Positions 24,972 through 35,550 of a stretch of 64,000 nt of DNA are shown here, in pieces. The notes below the pieces were generated by a model. That model made no database searches. It was not told where the DNA came from and was given only the letters and a program-made list of their open reading frames with translations. How positions within the stretch are numbered: the first letter of the stretch is position 1; every line of letters begins with the position of its first letter. The stretch lies in the NCBI GenBank assembly GCA_020726505.1, contig JAHLEZ010000013.1, positions 1,426,001-1,490,000 of the forward strand, in the 5' to 3' direction. Source of the stretch: Leptodontidium sp. MPI-SDFR-AT-0119 (taxonomy: Eukaryota > Ascomycota > Leotiomycetes > Helotiales > Leptodontidiaceae). The translations under genes were made by a program, and so were the position numbers.

Positions 24972-25650
24972 ATGGACGGTGCGTGCTTTTCTTATATTGA
25001 GTTTCGTGCAACTTGACTCATCTAACCTCTGTCTCTAGATCATGCTATAATTATTGACAATGGGTATGTCTTGAAGCTTGCCTTTTGGTGTCCTTCCTAT
25101 CCTCTGGGTAGTACACTAATATGACATCAAACACCAACCTCATCCCCACGCATCTCTTCTATACAATGAATTGAGAATGTATGCCCTAAGCGCTGTGACT
25201 GACGCTCACAACAGCTCTCGATTCATAAAGGCCGGTATAAGCAGTGCGATCGAGCATCCTGTAGTTCTAGGTAAGTTTGAAACTATCCAGAAGCACCACA
25301 GATACTTGACTATTTTGAGTCGATCAGGTAGGTCCACCTTAATGGCACCGAAGCACCTGGCATTGTTTCAGCCATTGAAGAGTCGATCAGTCAGATAGAC
25401 ATAGACATACGGAAACACCTTTGGAATCGCATCAGTTTGGTAAGTCTTCCGGATGAAGTCAAGAACTTGAATTTAATGTCGCCTAGTCCGGAAGGACGAC
25501 CATGCTCACCAGTCTGCAAACCCGCCTCCAAAAAGAGTTGGGTGACCTTGCGCCTACGAACACGCGCATCAAAGTGATATCCTCTCCCGATAGGATGAAC
25601 CGTACGTTACTCCTCTTTAGGTCCTCAACTTTGGCTAACTCATCCTCTCT
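24972..25650 (+). pseudogene. Actin-like (ARP/actin fold) gene relic with internal deletion
   Basis: The exon structure is readable. ATGGACG (24972-24978) is followed by an intron to 25038, then exon 25039-25063 giving HAIIIDNG, an intron to 25214, and exon 25215-25270 giving SRFIKAGISSAIEHPVVL. This is the N-terminal phosphate-binding strand of the actin fold. The next actin-like coding is C-terminal: AIEESISQIDIDIRKHLWNR ending at a GTAAGT donor at 25440, then from 25487 SGRTTML followed by LQTRLQKELGDLAPTNTRIK. The last part corresponds to the SGGTTM..G...R...E...LAP region, with Gly changed to Arg. The roughly 200 residues between are missing, and the expected WIGGS end is replaced by unrelated coding. 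It is close to actin-related proteins, but too fragmentary to name. Confidence 0.6.
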
Positions 25651-25652
25651 AG

Positions 25653-25882
25653 CACGACCTTCCTGTTTCGAGAGAACCCCCTCCCTAGCCCGCGCGATCC
25701 GCGACGATGCGATCCTTGTCGATGGCTACACATCCGCCGAGCCTTTCTTCGGTACCGACCTCGGGGCTGAGAGGGTGAAGGCGATGAAGGTGCATTGGAA
25801 GCCAGAATGGCTCAAGCGGCCGGTCTTCTGTAGGTCTATCTGGGCTGTGAACGACTGGGTGAAGTCGAAGCTTCAACCGTGC
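25653..25882 (+). pseudogene. DUF3435 (tyrosine recombinase-like) fragment
   Basis: The same open frame goes on after the actin-like part but changes family: LARAIRDDAILVDGYTSAEP, then VKAMKVHWKPEWLKRPVF and NDWVKSK. The block 'L.W+PEW...PVFR' followed by a serine/lysine segment is characteristic of the region just before the catalytic RR-Y part of fungal DUF3435 proteins. That family includes the captains of Starship mobile elements. Only about 65 residues remain. The start is fused to actin-like debris and the end is cut by the AT-rich Copia B block, so no catalytic residue can be seen. The family call comes from memory of the motif. Confidence 0.42.
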
Positions 25883-26723
25883 TGTAACGTCCCACCCCCC
25901 CCCTTTGGGCCACCCTTTTACACTGAAAACAGCGATTTTAAGGTATTAATATTTTTATAACTAATTAATAAAAATTTGTAATTTTTTTTATATTCGTACT
26001 TATTAGCTCTTCTTAACTGACTGTACAAAGACAAACGTAATTTAGACTATAAATTATTACGTAATACTAAAATTAAGTTTTTATATACAAAAAACACTAA
26101 AAACTACTTACTAATAACTTTCTTAATAATTAGTATAGTTTTATAAAACTTGAAATATATATAAATCGTAACAAATATTAAAGTTTAATTTTTTTTAAAA
26201 ATAATTATATTAGTAGTTATGTTTTAATTAAGTAATTAATTTCTCTTATATAAATTATTTATATTACTCGGTTAGTAGTTAATACTCGAATTAAAACTTG
26301 CGATTTTAAAAGTTTTATTATTATTTTAGTATTAACTTACTTAATTCGTAGTACTTAGTAATAAAATATTCCTACTTATTCTCGTAGTTATTTATATTAT
26401 TATAAGAACTAATAACTACGGGGTTTAAGTATATTAAGGCGGCGAAGAAGTAGTAAGAATTAGACTAATTAATTAAGAGTATTTTTGAGTTAAATAAGGG
26501 ATTATTAAAAACGTTAAAAATAAAAGCGTGCGAGTTTTAGTAAAAAGATAAGGAAAATACAATAAGATTATAGTTAATTTTAACGCAGTTTAAAAAAATC
26601 AAAATAATATTAGAAGATTTAATCCGGCTATCGCGCGATAAGAAATAATTTATAGCTAAGATTACATAAGCTTGTAAATATTTATTAATTTATACTTAAA
26701 AAGGTAAGGTATAAAAACAAAAG

Positions 26724-26894
26724 TGTTACGACAGGTATACTTCGGCTAGGGTTCAGCTAGGTCAGGGGTCCGCAGTAGGTCCGACTCCCCTCTGACTCCC
26801 TATATATATGGCTCCCTCCTGTAGAGTAGCTCTGTAGTTTTGTATTCTAAGTGTTAAGTCAACCTTCTGCGGCCAAGGCTCTTGTGTCGTGACA
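26724..26894 (+). repeat. Solo LTR, 171 bp, with target duplication
   Basis: It starts TGTTACGACA and ends TGTCGTGACA, a 10-bp imperfect terminal inverted repeat (one mismatch). AAAAG flanks it on both sides. Its G+C content and retained CA/TG steps contrast with the surrounding Copia B relic. A TATA-like tract is at 26801-26809. Confidence 0.88.
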
Positions 26895-26899
26895 AAAAG

Positions 26900-29800
26900 C
26901 TAAAGACTAAGGGAAATATTTCTACTAGCGAGGATTCAAATGTAATAATAAATAATAAAGGCAATATTAATTAAGACTATACTTTATAATTAAACTACTA
27001 AAAAGCCGCGATTAATTTCTAATTAAGCCGAGCTTATTCGTAAGAAAGTAAATAAACTAGAGTAAAGTGTTTTATATAAGACAATTTCAGTTAAAGAGCC
27101 TAATAAGGCAAGAGCTAAGATCTCTAAGACCTTTAATAAACTTGTTTTAAAGATTATATATATTATTATAGACTCCTTTACTCTTTAAACCTTTAGTATA
27201 TTTGTACTTAGTAACGGCTGACATTTACTTTACTAAAGTACTTTTCTTAATAATTGCGTTATTATATACGTAATTAATAATAAGTCTCTTTTAGTTTTAG
27301 GCTTTTTTGTTTCTTTAAACTATAAAAATATAGTAAAGGCTAGTACATTTAGCCTACTTATTATTAATAAAGGTTGTCGTCTTTTAAAGAACGCGCTTAT
27401 TACTTTAAGAGGTATAATCGATTTGGAGCTTACGAATATAATAGTTATTAAAGGTTTTTATATTAATATTATCTCAGAGGTAAGGCCCTTAAATATAAGG
27501 CTATAGATTAATAGTTTTAATATAACTTTACGTCTTAAGGAGCTTATTAATAGTAGTATTATACGTACTTTAGTTTAAAAGTATTAACTAGTTTTCTTTA
27601 AATATAAAAATACTTTAAACTACCTTGTTTTATTCGTTTTATTAAGTAATATTAATATACTATTATATCTTACCTTTACACGCACACTAAGACCCTTTAG
27701 GAGATTAAGAGATTACTTAAAGCCACGTATAAATTTAAAAGAAGTATAATATACGAGAGCAAAGTACCTTAGCCCTAAAGCTCTTTGTATACTAATAGAG
27801 AATACCCGGAACGTCAAAATCAAGGGAATAAGTAGAGTTAAATATAAGTATTACTTTATAGCTCGAGTTACAAATGTTAATTCTTAAAGGCCTCTAGAGA
27901 ACGTATTTCCACGACTATTTTAGAGACTTACGTAAGACCTTTTTGACTACGACCTTAATTATAACGGCTCTAATTAGTTACTCGTTATTAAAAACGAGTA
28001 TAATAAAAAATCCTTGTTTTCCCGATTTTAAATAAATTATTAATAATAATACTAGAAATCTTATAATTTATTAATAATTAAATTAAATAAAAGTACGGCC
28101 TTTATATTTATATTTTAAAGCATAATAATAAGAAAGTAATAATCTCCTTTTAAAGTATATTAAAATACTAAAAGTAGACTTAATAATAAGAAATCTAAAT
28201 CGAATTAAGTTCGACTTATACTTATGAATTAAATAGTCTCTCTAAACGTACTAAAAAGGAAATCATCGAAAAGTTAATTATAATACAAGTAATTATAAGC
28301 CTCTTAAAAGCTAGAAGTTACTTAAGTAGTAGTGTTTTTATATAATATAAACCTATTAGAGAGTAGAGGTTAAAAATCGCTTAACGAGACCCTTAATACT
28401 TAGTTTCGTAGTTATTTCCGCTTTTACGACTTAGTTATAGTTAAGAGATTAATTATAAACCTTTACCTAGATTAAAATAAGATATACGTCTATAACTTAC
28501 TAGCTTACCCTTTAATTAAGGATTAAGAAGTAGGAAATAATAAACGAGTATTTAAAGTACTCCTTAGAGCTTATATTAATATTTTATTAGTTACGTTATT
28601 AGTAATATATATAAGATTTAAGTACTAATTTTATACTAAGTTATTATTTTATAGAATATAATCTTTAATAAAAACGTTTTCTTTAACTTAACCGAATATA
28701 AGAAATAGGCTAGCTAGCTCGTTTCTAAAGCTAAAGACGTTATAAAAGCTATTTAAAAAAACGAGATTTAAGACGTTAAATTAATCTTTAAGGAAATTAG
28801 ACTATTTAATATAGACTTAATAAAAACTAAAGCTCTCGAAGAGCCGAGTAATACTCTTAGCCTCCTAAACTCGGGGGTAATAGAGAAAGTAAATTTACTA
28901 CAAGCTTAAAGAAACCTTGGACTTTAGTCTTTAGAGAGCATATTACTTCTAGTTTAAAGCTTTAGTGTTTCTTAAGCTCCTCCCGCGTATTTAATCGAGC
29001 CTTAAACACTTACTACCGCGGATGAACTACTACGTGCGAGTATACCTCCGCCTAAAGAGAGCGCGAGTATACCTTTAGTTATTATACTTAAGAATCGTAC
29101 TTATTTATAAGTAATAATTCTGGCATATATTTCACTTATTATAGTAAAAGATACCCTTACTTAAGTAGTAAATAACGTCCCTGCGTATATAAGTGAGTTA
29201 ATAATACTAGCTACAGATAAAGCCTCTCTTATAAAAATCAAGTAAAAATAAACTAATTAAGCGAATTAAAATTAGAGAGGCTTCTCTAATTAAAAAAAAG
29301 TGTTAGTTAAAACTAAAGGGAGTAAAGCCTTAATATTAAAGTGAGCGAATCGCTAGAGTCTCTTTACAAGTAAGTAAACTATTAAAGAAAGGAGTATATA
29401 ATTAACGTAAAAATAATCGAATCGCTAAAATTAATCTATTAATTATTGTAATTATAAGCTTTATAAAAATAATATAAAACGTGGTAATAATCAACTTTAA
29501 TTAAGTAATCACTAAGTATTTTAATACTTTTTTTATAACCTTTTATTTATTTAAAGATTAAGGGGGTAAAGAACTTATTACGTTATATAATATAATTCTT
29601 ATAATAATTCTTCTTAAATTAAAAGAAGCGAAGAAGATTTTAGTGTTAGATTTTAGTCTAAGCACTTTAAAAATAAAGCTACCTTGAGTTTATTAAAAAA
29701 ATACTCTTAAGGAGCTAAGGTCTTAAAAGGATTTAGTAGATTATTAATTCAGAGAGCAGTTTAAGGCCGACGCTAAGCTTAAAATTAAAAACCTGGAATC

Positions 29801-31290
29801 TCGAGACTATTAAAGAGTCGTAAAAGAATTCGAAGCTAAATTAATAAAGCTTATGTCGTTAATATAAGTTTTTACTTTTAAAGAGGCTTTAGACAGTTAT
29901 ATTTCTCGATGCCGATTAAGGCTAATTATACGAGACAATCTCTAAGACAAGGCTATTGTACTTTCCACGTACGTAGTAACTCTTATATTAAAAAGCTTTT
30001 GACTTACTATAGCTTTAACCGCGCATTTTGACTTAGAAATACGGCAATTCGACGTTATTAACGTATTTATTAATACGGTTTAGATTAAAGACTTATTACT
30101 AGTCTTATATTACTTACTAGACAGCTATTACTCTTATAACTTATACGTCGAGGTTAATCGAGTACCATATAGTATAAGGGACTCTTTTTCTTTATAATAT
30201 AAGGAGTTTATTAAGACTTTTATATAACTTTATTTAATTATAAGTAAAAAAGAACTTTATATGTTTTTCAATTAAAAGAGAAAGATATTTATATTATTCT
30301 TTATAAATAATATTTTAGTTTTTTATTATAAAGATAATCGCACCTTAACTAAAGTTATAATTACTAGAATTTATTAAGTATATAAACTTCGCGAAATAAA
30401 GATAGTAAACTAATTCCTTAGAGTTAAGATTATTAGGAATCGAGTATAAAGAACAATCTCTCTTACTTATAATACTTATATTAAGAAAATCGCTAATAAA
30501 TTCGGTTTAATAATATTTTTATTAAGGAGTATATTACTCTTAGGGATTAAGCTTACTACGTATAAAGGCAATACTTTCTTGAGTCGAGTAAAGGAATATT
30601 AAAAAAAAAGTTAGTTTAGTACTTTATTTAGTAATTCTTATAAGACTTAATATTATATATATAGTTTCGCGATTATTTTACTTCTTAATAAATCTAAGTA
30701 AAAAGTATATTAAGGTTTTAAATTAAACTATTAAATACCTTTAGAGTACTTAATACTTAGTGATTTAATATTTAATAAAATAATAAGAAATTCAGTTGTT
30801 TATTACCTTAAATACTTCTTTTGCCGACGATATTAAGACTCGACGATTGTCTTAAGGCTTTACTACTACTCTTTTTAGAGATATTTATAATTAGAAGGCT
30901 AGTTTATAAATTATAATTACTACTTTTACTACTAAAGTAGAATTACTTAGAGTCAAGAAAACTACTAAAGTAATAATAGTACTTAAAATATTATTTATAA
31001 AAATCCTTCTTAACTTAAGAGAAGTTTAAAAAATCTATTATAATAATAAGTAAATAATTCGACTAATTATAAGCGAGGGCGAGCGAATTATAATAAAGTT
31101 ATACTACGTTAATATTTAAAATATGTAGCTTTATTAAGAACACTTTAAGGGTACTTTTAAGATTATTTATTTATTTATAATAAAGATACCGGCTAATAGA
31201 CTTATAAAGAACTTTACTTATTAATACTTTAATTATTTCCGAGCTCTTTTAAACCTTAAAAACGTTAAAGTATAGATTTCTATTATTTTA
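26900..31290 (+). pseudogene. Copia B gag-pol relic
   Basis: The protease/pre-integrase region has NNKSLLVLGFFVSLNYKNIV and ELTNIIVIKGFYINIISE at about 27260-27480, matching fungal Copia proteins. Integrase is at about 27660-28360. RT at about 29900-30560 shows ARLVIRDNLQDKAIVLST (first residue inferred), HFDLEIRQFDVINVFIN and LYVEVNRV. The catalytic YVDD is now FINN (30303-30311) and is followed by a conserved LVFYYKDNR segment. RNase H ends with MQLYQEHFKGTF and FNYFRALLNL near 31140-31290. Many TAA and TAG stops are present and the active site is destroyed. Confidence 0.8.
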
Positions 31291-31300
31291 TAACTCTCTT

Positions 31301-31545
31301 AATCTTTCCTTTATAAAATCTTTCTTTTAATTTAACTTATATTCATTTAAATTATATATCTCTTTTATTTCTCGTATTTTTTATTATTTATTTTAATTAT
31401 ATTATAAGAGCTATAATACTTACTTTAAATTTCATTTATTAAGATTAGAAAAGTAGTGTTATTAAAGTGGCTAGCTTTTAAAATCCGCCCTCTATTATTA
31501 TTAAGGACATTTCTAAAAATCTAAACTTTTTAAAGTAGAAAATAA
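31301..31545. other. AT-rich tail after Copia B
   Basis: Very AT-rich, T-rich sequence following the RNase H end. It may contain the decayed 3' LTR of Copia B, but no partner could be aligned. Confidence 0.4.
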
Positions 31546-32620
31546 AAGGGTAACTTAATTATTTAGGGGTTCTTAAGCCCCGCCTTATATAAAAATAACG
31601 TAACGTAACGTAAGCTTGTAAATATAAAGGGTAACTTAGTTATATAAGGGGTTTTAAGCCTCAGAAGTATATTACTATTAGTTATAAGCGTTTATCCTCT
31701 TTTAACTTTATAATAGTTTAAAGAGCCGCATAATATTAGTTAAGAAACCTATAAAGTTAACAAGCTTAATAAAAGGGTTCTTATAATTACTTACGCTTTA
31801 AAGCTTATTAACTTTTATCGCCTTAGTAAAACAAGTAATAAAGGGAGTTACTTTAATAAAACAAGGGACACAAGTGTGCTTAAACAAGTACTAAAAACAC
31901 TAAGTACCGCGCTTAATAGTGTTATTTTAGTAAACGCTAAGTAATAAGTTATTCTTTCTTTTTTTTACTTTTAAGGGCTAAACGAGTATAATAATAATAA
32001 GGTATTACGTATCGCGCGCCTGTAATTAAAATTATCTTCTTTTTCTTAATCTCGGCGGCCTTACTTTTCTCCTCGTTAGAATCGTAGGGGAGAGGGCTAA
32101 AGGAGAGTACGTAAGGGCCAGCGGCAAGCTCTTTTAAGAAGACTAAGGCGGCGAGGGCAACGGTGTTACTTTCATTTAAAGAAGAAAGAAGTAGAATTAC
32201 TCTTAAAGAGGGCGACCGCGAGATATATTCCCTAAGGGAATAAATTCTTAAAAAAGAAGAAGGGGAGGGGGGGACTTAGCGCGTAATATTATTTATTATG
32301 AAATCCTTTAGCCTAGTAAGTAAAGTAAAGGCGGCGGAGGGCTCCTTAATAGTAATAGTAAGTGAGGCGGTAACACTACGCTTACGATTGGCGGTAATAG
32401 TATTAGTAGAGGAAGGGGTCTATTTATTATAATTAAGACTTATATTCTTATTCTTCGACCTCGATTACTACACTAAAGGAACATAACTTAACTTACAGAA
32501 GACATTATTATTATTGTTTTTATTATTATTATTATTATTATTAAAGTTAAAGTTAAAGTTGTTATTATTATTAAAGTAAAATTTATAAATAAAACAAACT
32601 ATTATACTACTAAATATTAT
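31546..32620 (-). pseudogene. Unclassified repeat X, copy 1, with reverse-strand coding
   Basis: The left end carries a motif (gggtaact...ggttcttaagccccgcctt) that recurs at 31625 and at 51143. The reverse strand from about 32430 down to 31940 reads as protein: TANRKRSVTASLTITIKEPS, RLKDFIINNITR, NTVALAALVFLKELAAGPYV, SNEEKSKAAEIKKKKIILIT. It is less damaged than its neighbours and I do not recognise it. It seems to belong to the same repeat family as 51130-51828, but only the tail is clearly shared. Confidence 0.4.
32508..32575 (+). repeat. ATT microsatellite followed by AAAGTT repeats
   Basis: A run of ATT trinucleotides interrupted once by G/T-rich bases, followed by three AAAGTT units and further ATT. 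Confidence 0.85.
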
Positions 32621-32629
32621 TTTTCGTTT

Positions 32630-33410
32630 TCTTTTAGCTTAACGTTATCGCTTTATAATTAGGGGGTGTGTCACAGTATATAATTAGCGGCACCTCTTAC
32701 GCGAGCCTACTAAACAGCTAAGTGTACTTCTTATACACTTATAACTAGCTAACCCTATTTACTTAATATATATATAACTAGCTTTCTCCCTTGTAATAAA
32801 AGGGTAAAGTACTTCTTAATAAATCTTCTACTCCCTACTACTTTACTAATTCTTACTTCTCTTCCCCTTTAATATTCTACGTGATAAACTGTTAGTTTAC
32901 TTATTCCTCTTGGCTTTCTATTATAAACCTTCGAAATTAGTAGATCTAGCCTTTACCTTATCTAACTAACTAATTAATAAGAAACTAGCGAAATAATAAC
33001 ATTTATCTTTAGTAGTGTAACTTGCGTAAGCGTACAAAAGTATATTTATAAAGAAACTTAAAAGTTACTTAGTAACTTATTATTAAGGGAAAATTAGTAC
33101 GGCGTAATATATACGTTCTTAGCCTAAGGGGTAAAATTTAATATAAGTAATCGCACGAGATAGCCTTAATTTCTATTAAGTTTACGAGCCTAGAAAAAAT
33201 AGTATCATTTCCTTAACTTATAAAAAGAATATAAGTATTAGCGTTACGAAAAGGTTAAATAATTTAATACTTAGCCTAAATAACGTCAAGGTAAAGTCCT
33301 AGAGTTGACTTTAGCCACTTCTTAAATCACGAGTTAAAGATTAAAAACTATAGTAATACTTTAAATTGCCGTAATAAAAGTATTAATATAATTTATAATT
33401 AATTAATTAA
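32630..33410. other. AT-rich DNA, nothing recognised
   Basis: AT-rich with a slightly G+C-richer patch near 32660-32760. No coding stretch or repeat pair is visible. Confidence 0.4.
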
Positions 33411-34355
33411 GTACAAGAAAAAGATAGGAGTATAACTTACGAAGTTAAGACGCGTTAAGACCCCTATAGTATTAACATTTAGTATTAAAACTAAGAACGC
33501 TTAGGTTAAAATAAAGTAAATCGATTTTAATAGTACCTCTAAGGTAGTTAATAATAAAGAACTCCTCTTAAAGATCTACGACGAGTTAGTAAAGCTTAAA
33601 TAATGTTATAAAAGGTTAACTTACTGTGTTAAAGTAACTTAACTTTATACAAAAGTTATTATTTAAAGATTAAGGTATAAAAGCTAAGAAAAAACTACGT
33701 ACAAATTAACGCAAGTATTATATTAAAGTTAGTGTTTAATAAGAAAAAAGCAAGTAAAGAAAGCTCTTTATTACGTCACCTTTGCGACTAAGTAACAGTG
33801 AAGTTGAAAGTATTAAGCTTTAAAGGCGCGCTGGTGTTAATAATAAGGGCCGAGGTTGTTACCCTAAAAGTATTAAATATTATAAAGTTAGTAGTAAAGA
33901 GACCTTTGAAGATACTAAAGTTATAGTAGCTAAAGTTATTATTATATAGAAGGAAATCTTGCCTTAGTAGTGTAGGAAAAGTAATAGTAAAATTAATCTT
34001 AATAAAAGCTTGGCGGGGAAGTTTACTTTCTTTAGAGAATTAAAATAAGAAAAGGTATAAGAAGTATTATTTAATTAGTAAAAGAAGAAGTAAAAAAGTT
34101 AAAGTATAATAAAGTACTTTATAAAAGGGATAATATTAAGGAAAGGTTATTATATTTAGAGAGTTAAAGTTAGAAAGATAGTAAGAAAAAGTTAATCTTA
34201 TAAAAGTAGGCTAGCGGCGTTAAGTAATGCGATCGATTATTTACTTCCGAAAGTAATAAGTCAATTATTACGGGACTTCTTCTTCTTTATTAGGCTTTTT
34301 GATAATAACGTTAATTTATAAAGCTTTTGATTAGTAGAGTGTTTCTTTTGTATTA
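33411..34355 (+). pseudogene. Unclassified plus-strand coding relic interrupted by the TRIM
   Basis: Ignoring RIP-like stops, the plus strand reads KELLLKIYDELVKLK, CYKRLTYCVKVT, SLLRHLC, VKLKVLSFKGALVLIIRAEV and VTLKVLNIIKLVVKRPL. The composition is protein-like with even helices. It probably continues after 35217 (LRTSIIFKKGDEYNKEDS). I do not know the family; a transposon ORF is the simplest guess. Confidence 0.35.
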
Positions 34356-34360
34356 AGTTA

Positions 34361-34521
34361 TGTTAGAAATCATGTGATCTAAGAATCACGTGGATACTGA
34401 AGGCTCTAAAAGCCTTAATTTGTAAAGACATAGAAAGCTCTTGAAACTCTCCCTTATATATATAAACTTACTTTTACTTTACTTTTAAAAGAGTAAGGCA
34501 TATAAATACAATAATTTGACA
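34361..34521 (+). repeat. 5' LTR of the TRIM
   Basis: A 161-bp direct repeat aligned end to end with 35052-35212. The visible differences are C/T or G/A transitions. Confidence 0.9.
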
Positions 34522-34557
34522 TAGTAGTAATTCAAGTAAGATCTCTTCCTTTATTAT

Positions 34558-35000
34558 ATGTCTTTTAGTAAAGCTCCTTATTATTAATTAAAGCCGTAGA
34601 TACTGACTTACGTTATTAATAGACTTATTTATAAAGAGGACTTCTCTCTCTAAATTAATAAGAGTTAGTCTCTTAGAGAAATAAGAACTAAAGGAATAAT
34701 TACTTTATTAAATACTAAATAAAAGATAAATAGTAATTAAAGTTAAAGCCACAAAGCCTGTGCTAAAGCTAGAGTTAGAGTTAAAGAGCTAAAACTAAAG
34801 CTAGAATTAAGGGATAAATAAGTCAGAACTAGAGCCTTAAGCTAGAATTAGAACTATAGGTCAGAGCTAGAGCTATTGAGCTAAAGCCAGAACTAAAGGC
34901 CAGAGCTAGAGCCCGTGCTAAAGCTAGAGTCAACTAAAGAGCCAGAACTAGAGCTAGAGCCAGAGCTAAAGCCAGAGCTATTTAGACAGCTATAAAGCCG
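34558..35000 (+). pseudogene. Short gag-like ORF of the TRIM with a degenerate repeat tract
   Basis: An ATG at about 34558 starts MSFSKAPYY, followed by a stop-interrupted reading with WILTYVINRLIYKEDFS if TAG is taken as former Trp. The start resembles the N-terminus of a Copia gag, which is inference. From about 34740 to 34985 the DNA becomes a degenerate AGCYAGAGC-type repeat. In some frames this encodes alternating Glu/Lys-Pro/Leu dipeptides (for example EPELELEPELKPEL). Confidence 0.45.
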
Positions 35001-35051
35001 TCGTTTTGTCGTCTTAATATCGAGTTAGAGGATACTTAGATTAAGGGGGCG

Positions 35052-35212
35052 TGTTAGAAATTATATAATCTAAGAATCACGTAAATACTAAAGGCTCTAA
35101 AAGCCTTAATTTATAAAGATATAAAAAGCTCTCGAAGCTCTCCCTTATATATATAAACCTACTCTCACTCTGCCTTTAAAAGAGTAAGGCATATAAATAC
35201 AAGAATTTGACA
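35052..35212 (+). repeat. 3' LTR of the TRIM
   Basis: A 161-bp partner of 34361-34521, ending TTTGACA and followed by AGTTA. Confidence 0.9.
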
Positions 35213-35217
35213 AGTTA

Positions 35218-35550
35218 CTTAAGAACGAGTATAATTTTTAAAAAGGGGGACGAATATAATAAGGAAGACTCTTAGTAACTTTTTTATTACTTAATTAAAT
35301 AAGCTTTTTTTATATAAAAAAGCTTAACACTTAAAAATAACTTAATAACTGAGAACTTTTCATAGATATTATCTAATACCTTTTTTTCTCCTCCTCTCCT
35401 TCGACTTCTTATACTCTTTAAATATATATTATCTTTAGATTTAATCGATCTGCGATTTCTTACACTTAAAGTCTCTCCCGTACTTCACTACATATTACCT
35501 CTCTTGTTATGTGGTGTATTAGGCTTTATCCCTCCCACAATACTTTAATC
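35218..35550. other. AT-rich spacer with a hairpin
   Basis: It contains an almost perfect palindrome at 35301-35325 (AAGCTTTTTT...AAAAAAGCTT). The rest is T-rich with a slightly G+C-richer end (35460-35550). No gene is seen. Confidence 0.5.

Larger units (their letters stand above)
25883..31300 (+). mobile_element. Decayed Copia element, family B
   Basis: A plus-strand Copia-type coding block in very AT-rich DNA. The sharp composition change at about 25883 (TGTAACGTCCC plus a C run) is the likely left edge. I could not find a matching LTR on the right, so the ends are uncertain. RIP is heavy throughout. A solo LTR (26724-26894) is inserted in its gag region. Confidence 0.75.
34361..35212 (+). 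mobile_element. Miniature LTR retrotransposon (TRIM), 852 bp
   Basis: Two 161-bp direct terminal repeats (34361-34521 and 35052-35212), each TGTTAG...TTTGACA, enclose only 530 bp and are flanked by the 5-bp duplication AGTTA (34356-34360 and 35213-35217). A G-rich purine tract (aagggggc) precedes the 3' LTR. A TATATATATAAA box lies in each LTR. No pol is present. The size, the LTR-like ends and the target duplication meet the definition of a terminal-repeat retrotransposon in miniature, which would need an autonomous partner. Confidence 0.9.

Noticed and set aside
34740..34985. AGCTAGAGC-rich tract considered as a CRISPR-like or satellite array
   Set aside because: Units are degenerate, of no fixed length and without spacers. 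It is an internal low-complexity repeat of the TRIM.
35301..35325. AAGCTTTTTT...AAAAAAGCTT palindrome considered as a terminator or MITE
   Set aside because: It is a lone short palindrome in AT-rich DNA without target duplication or terminal repeats. I recorded it only as a hairpin.
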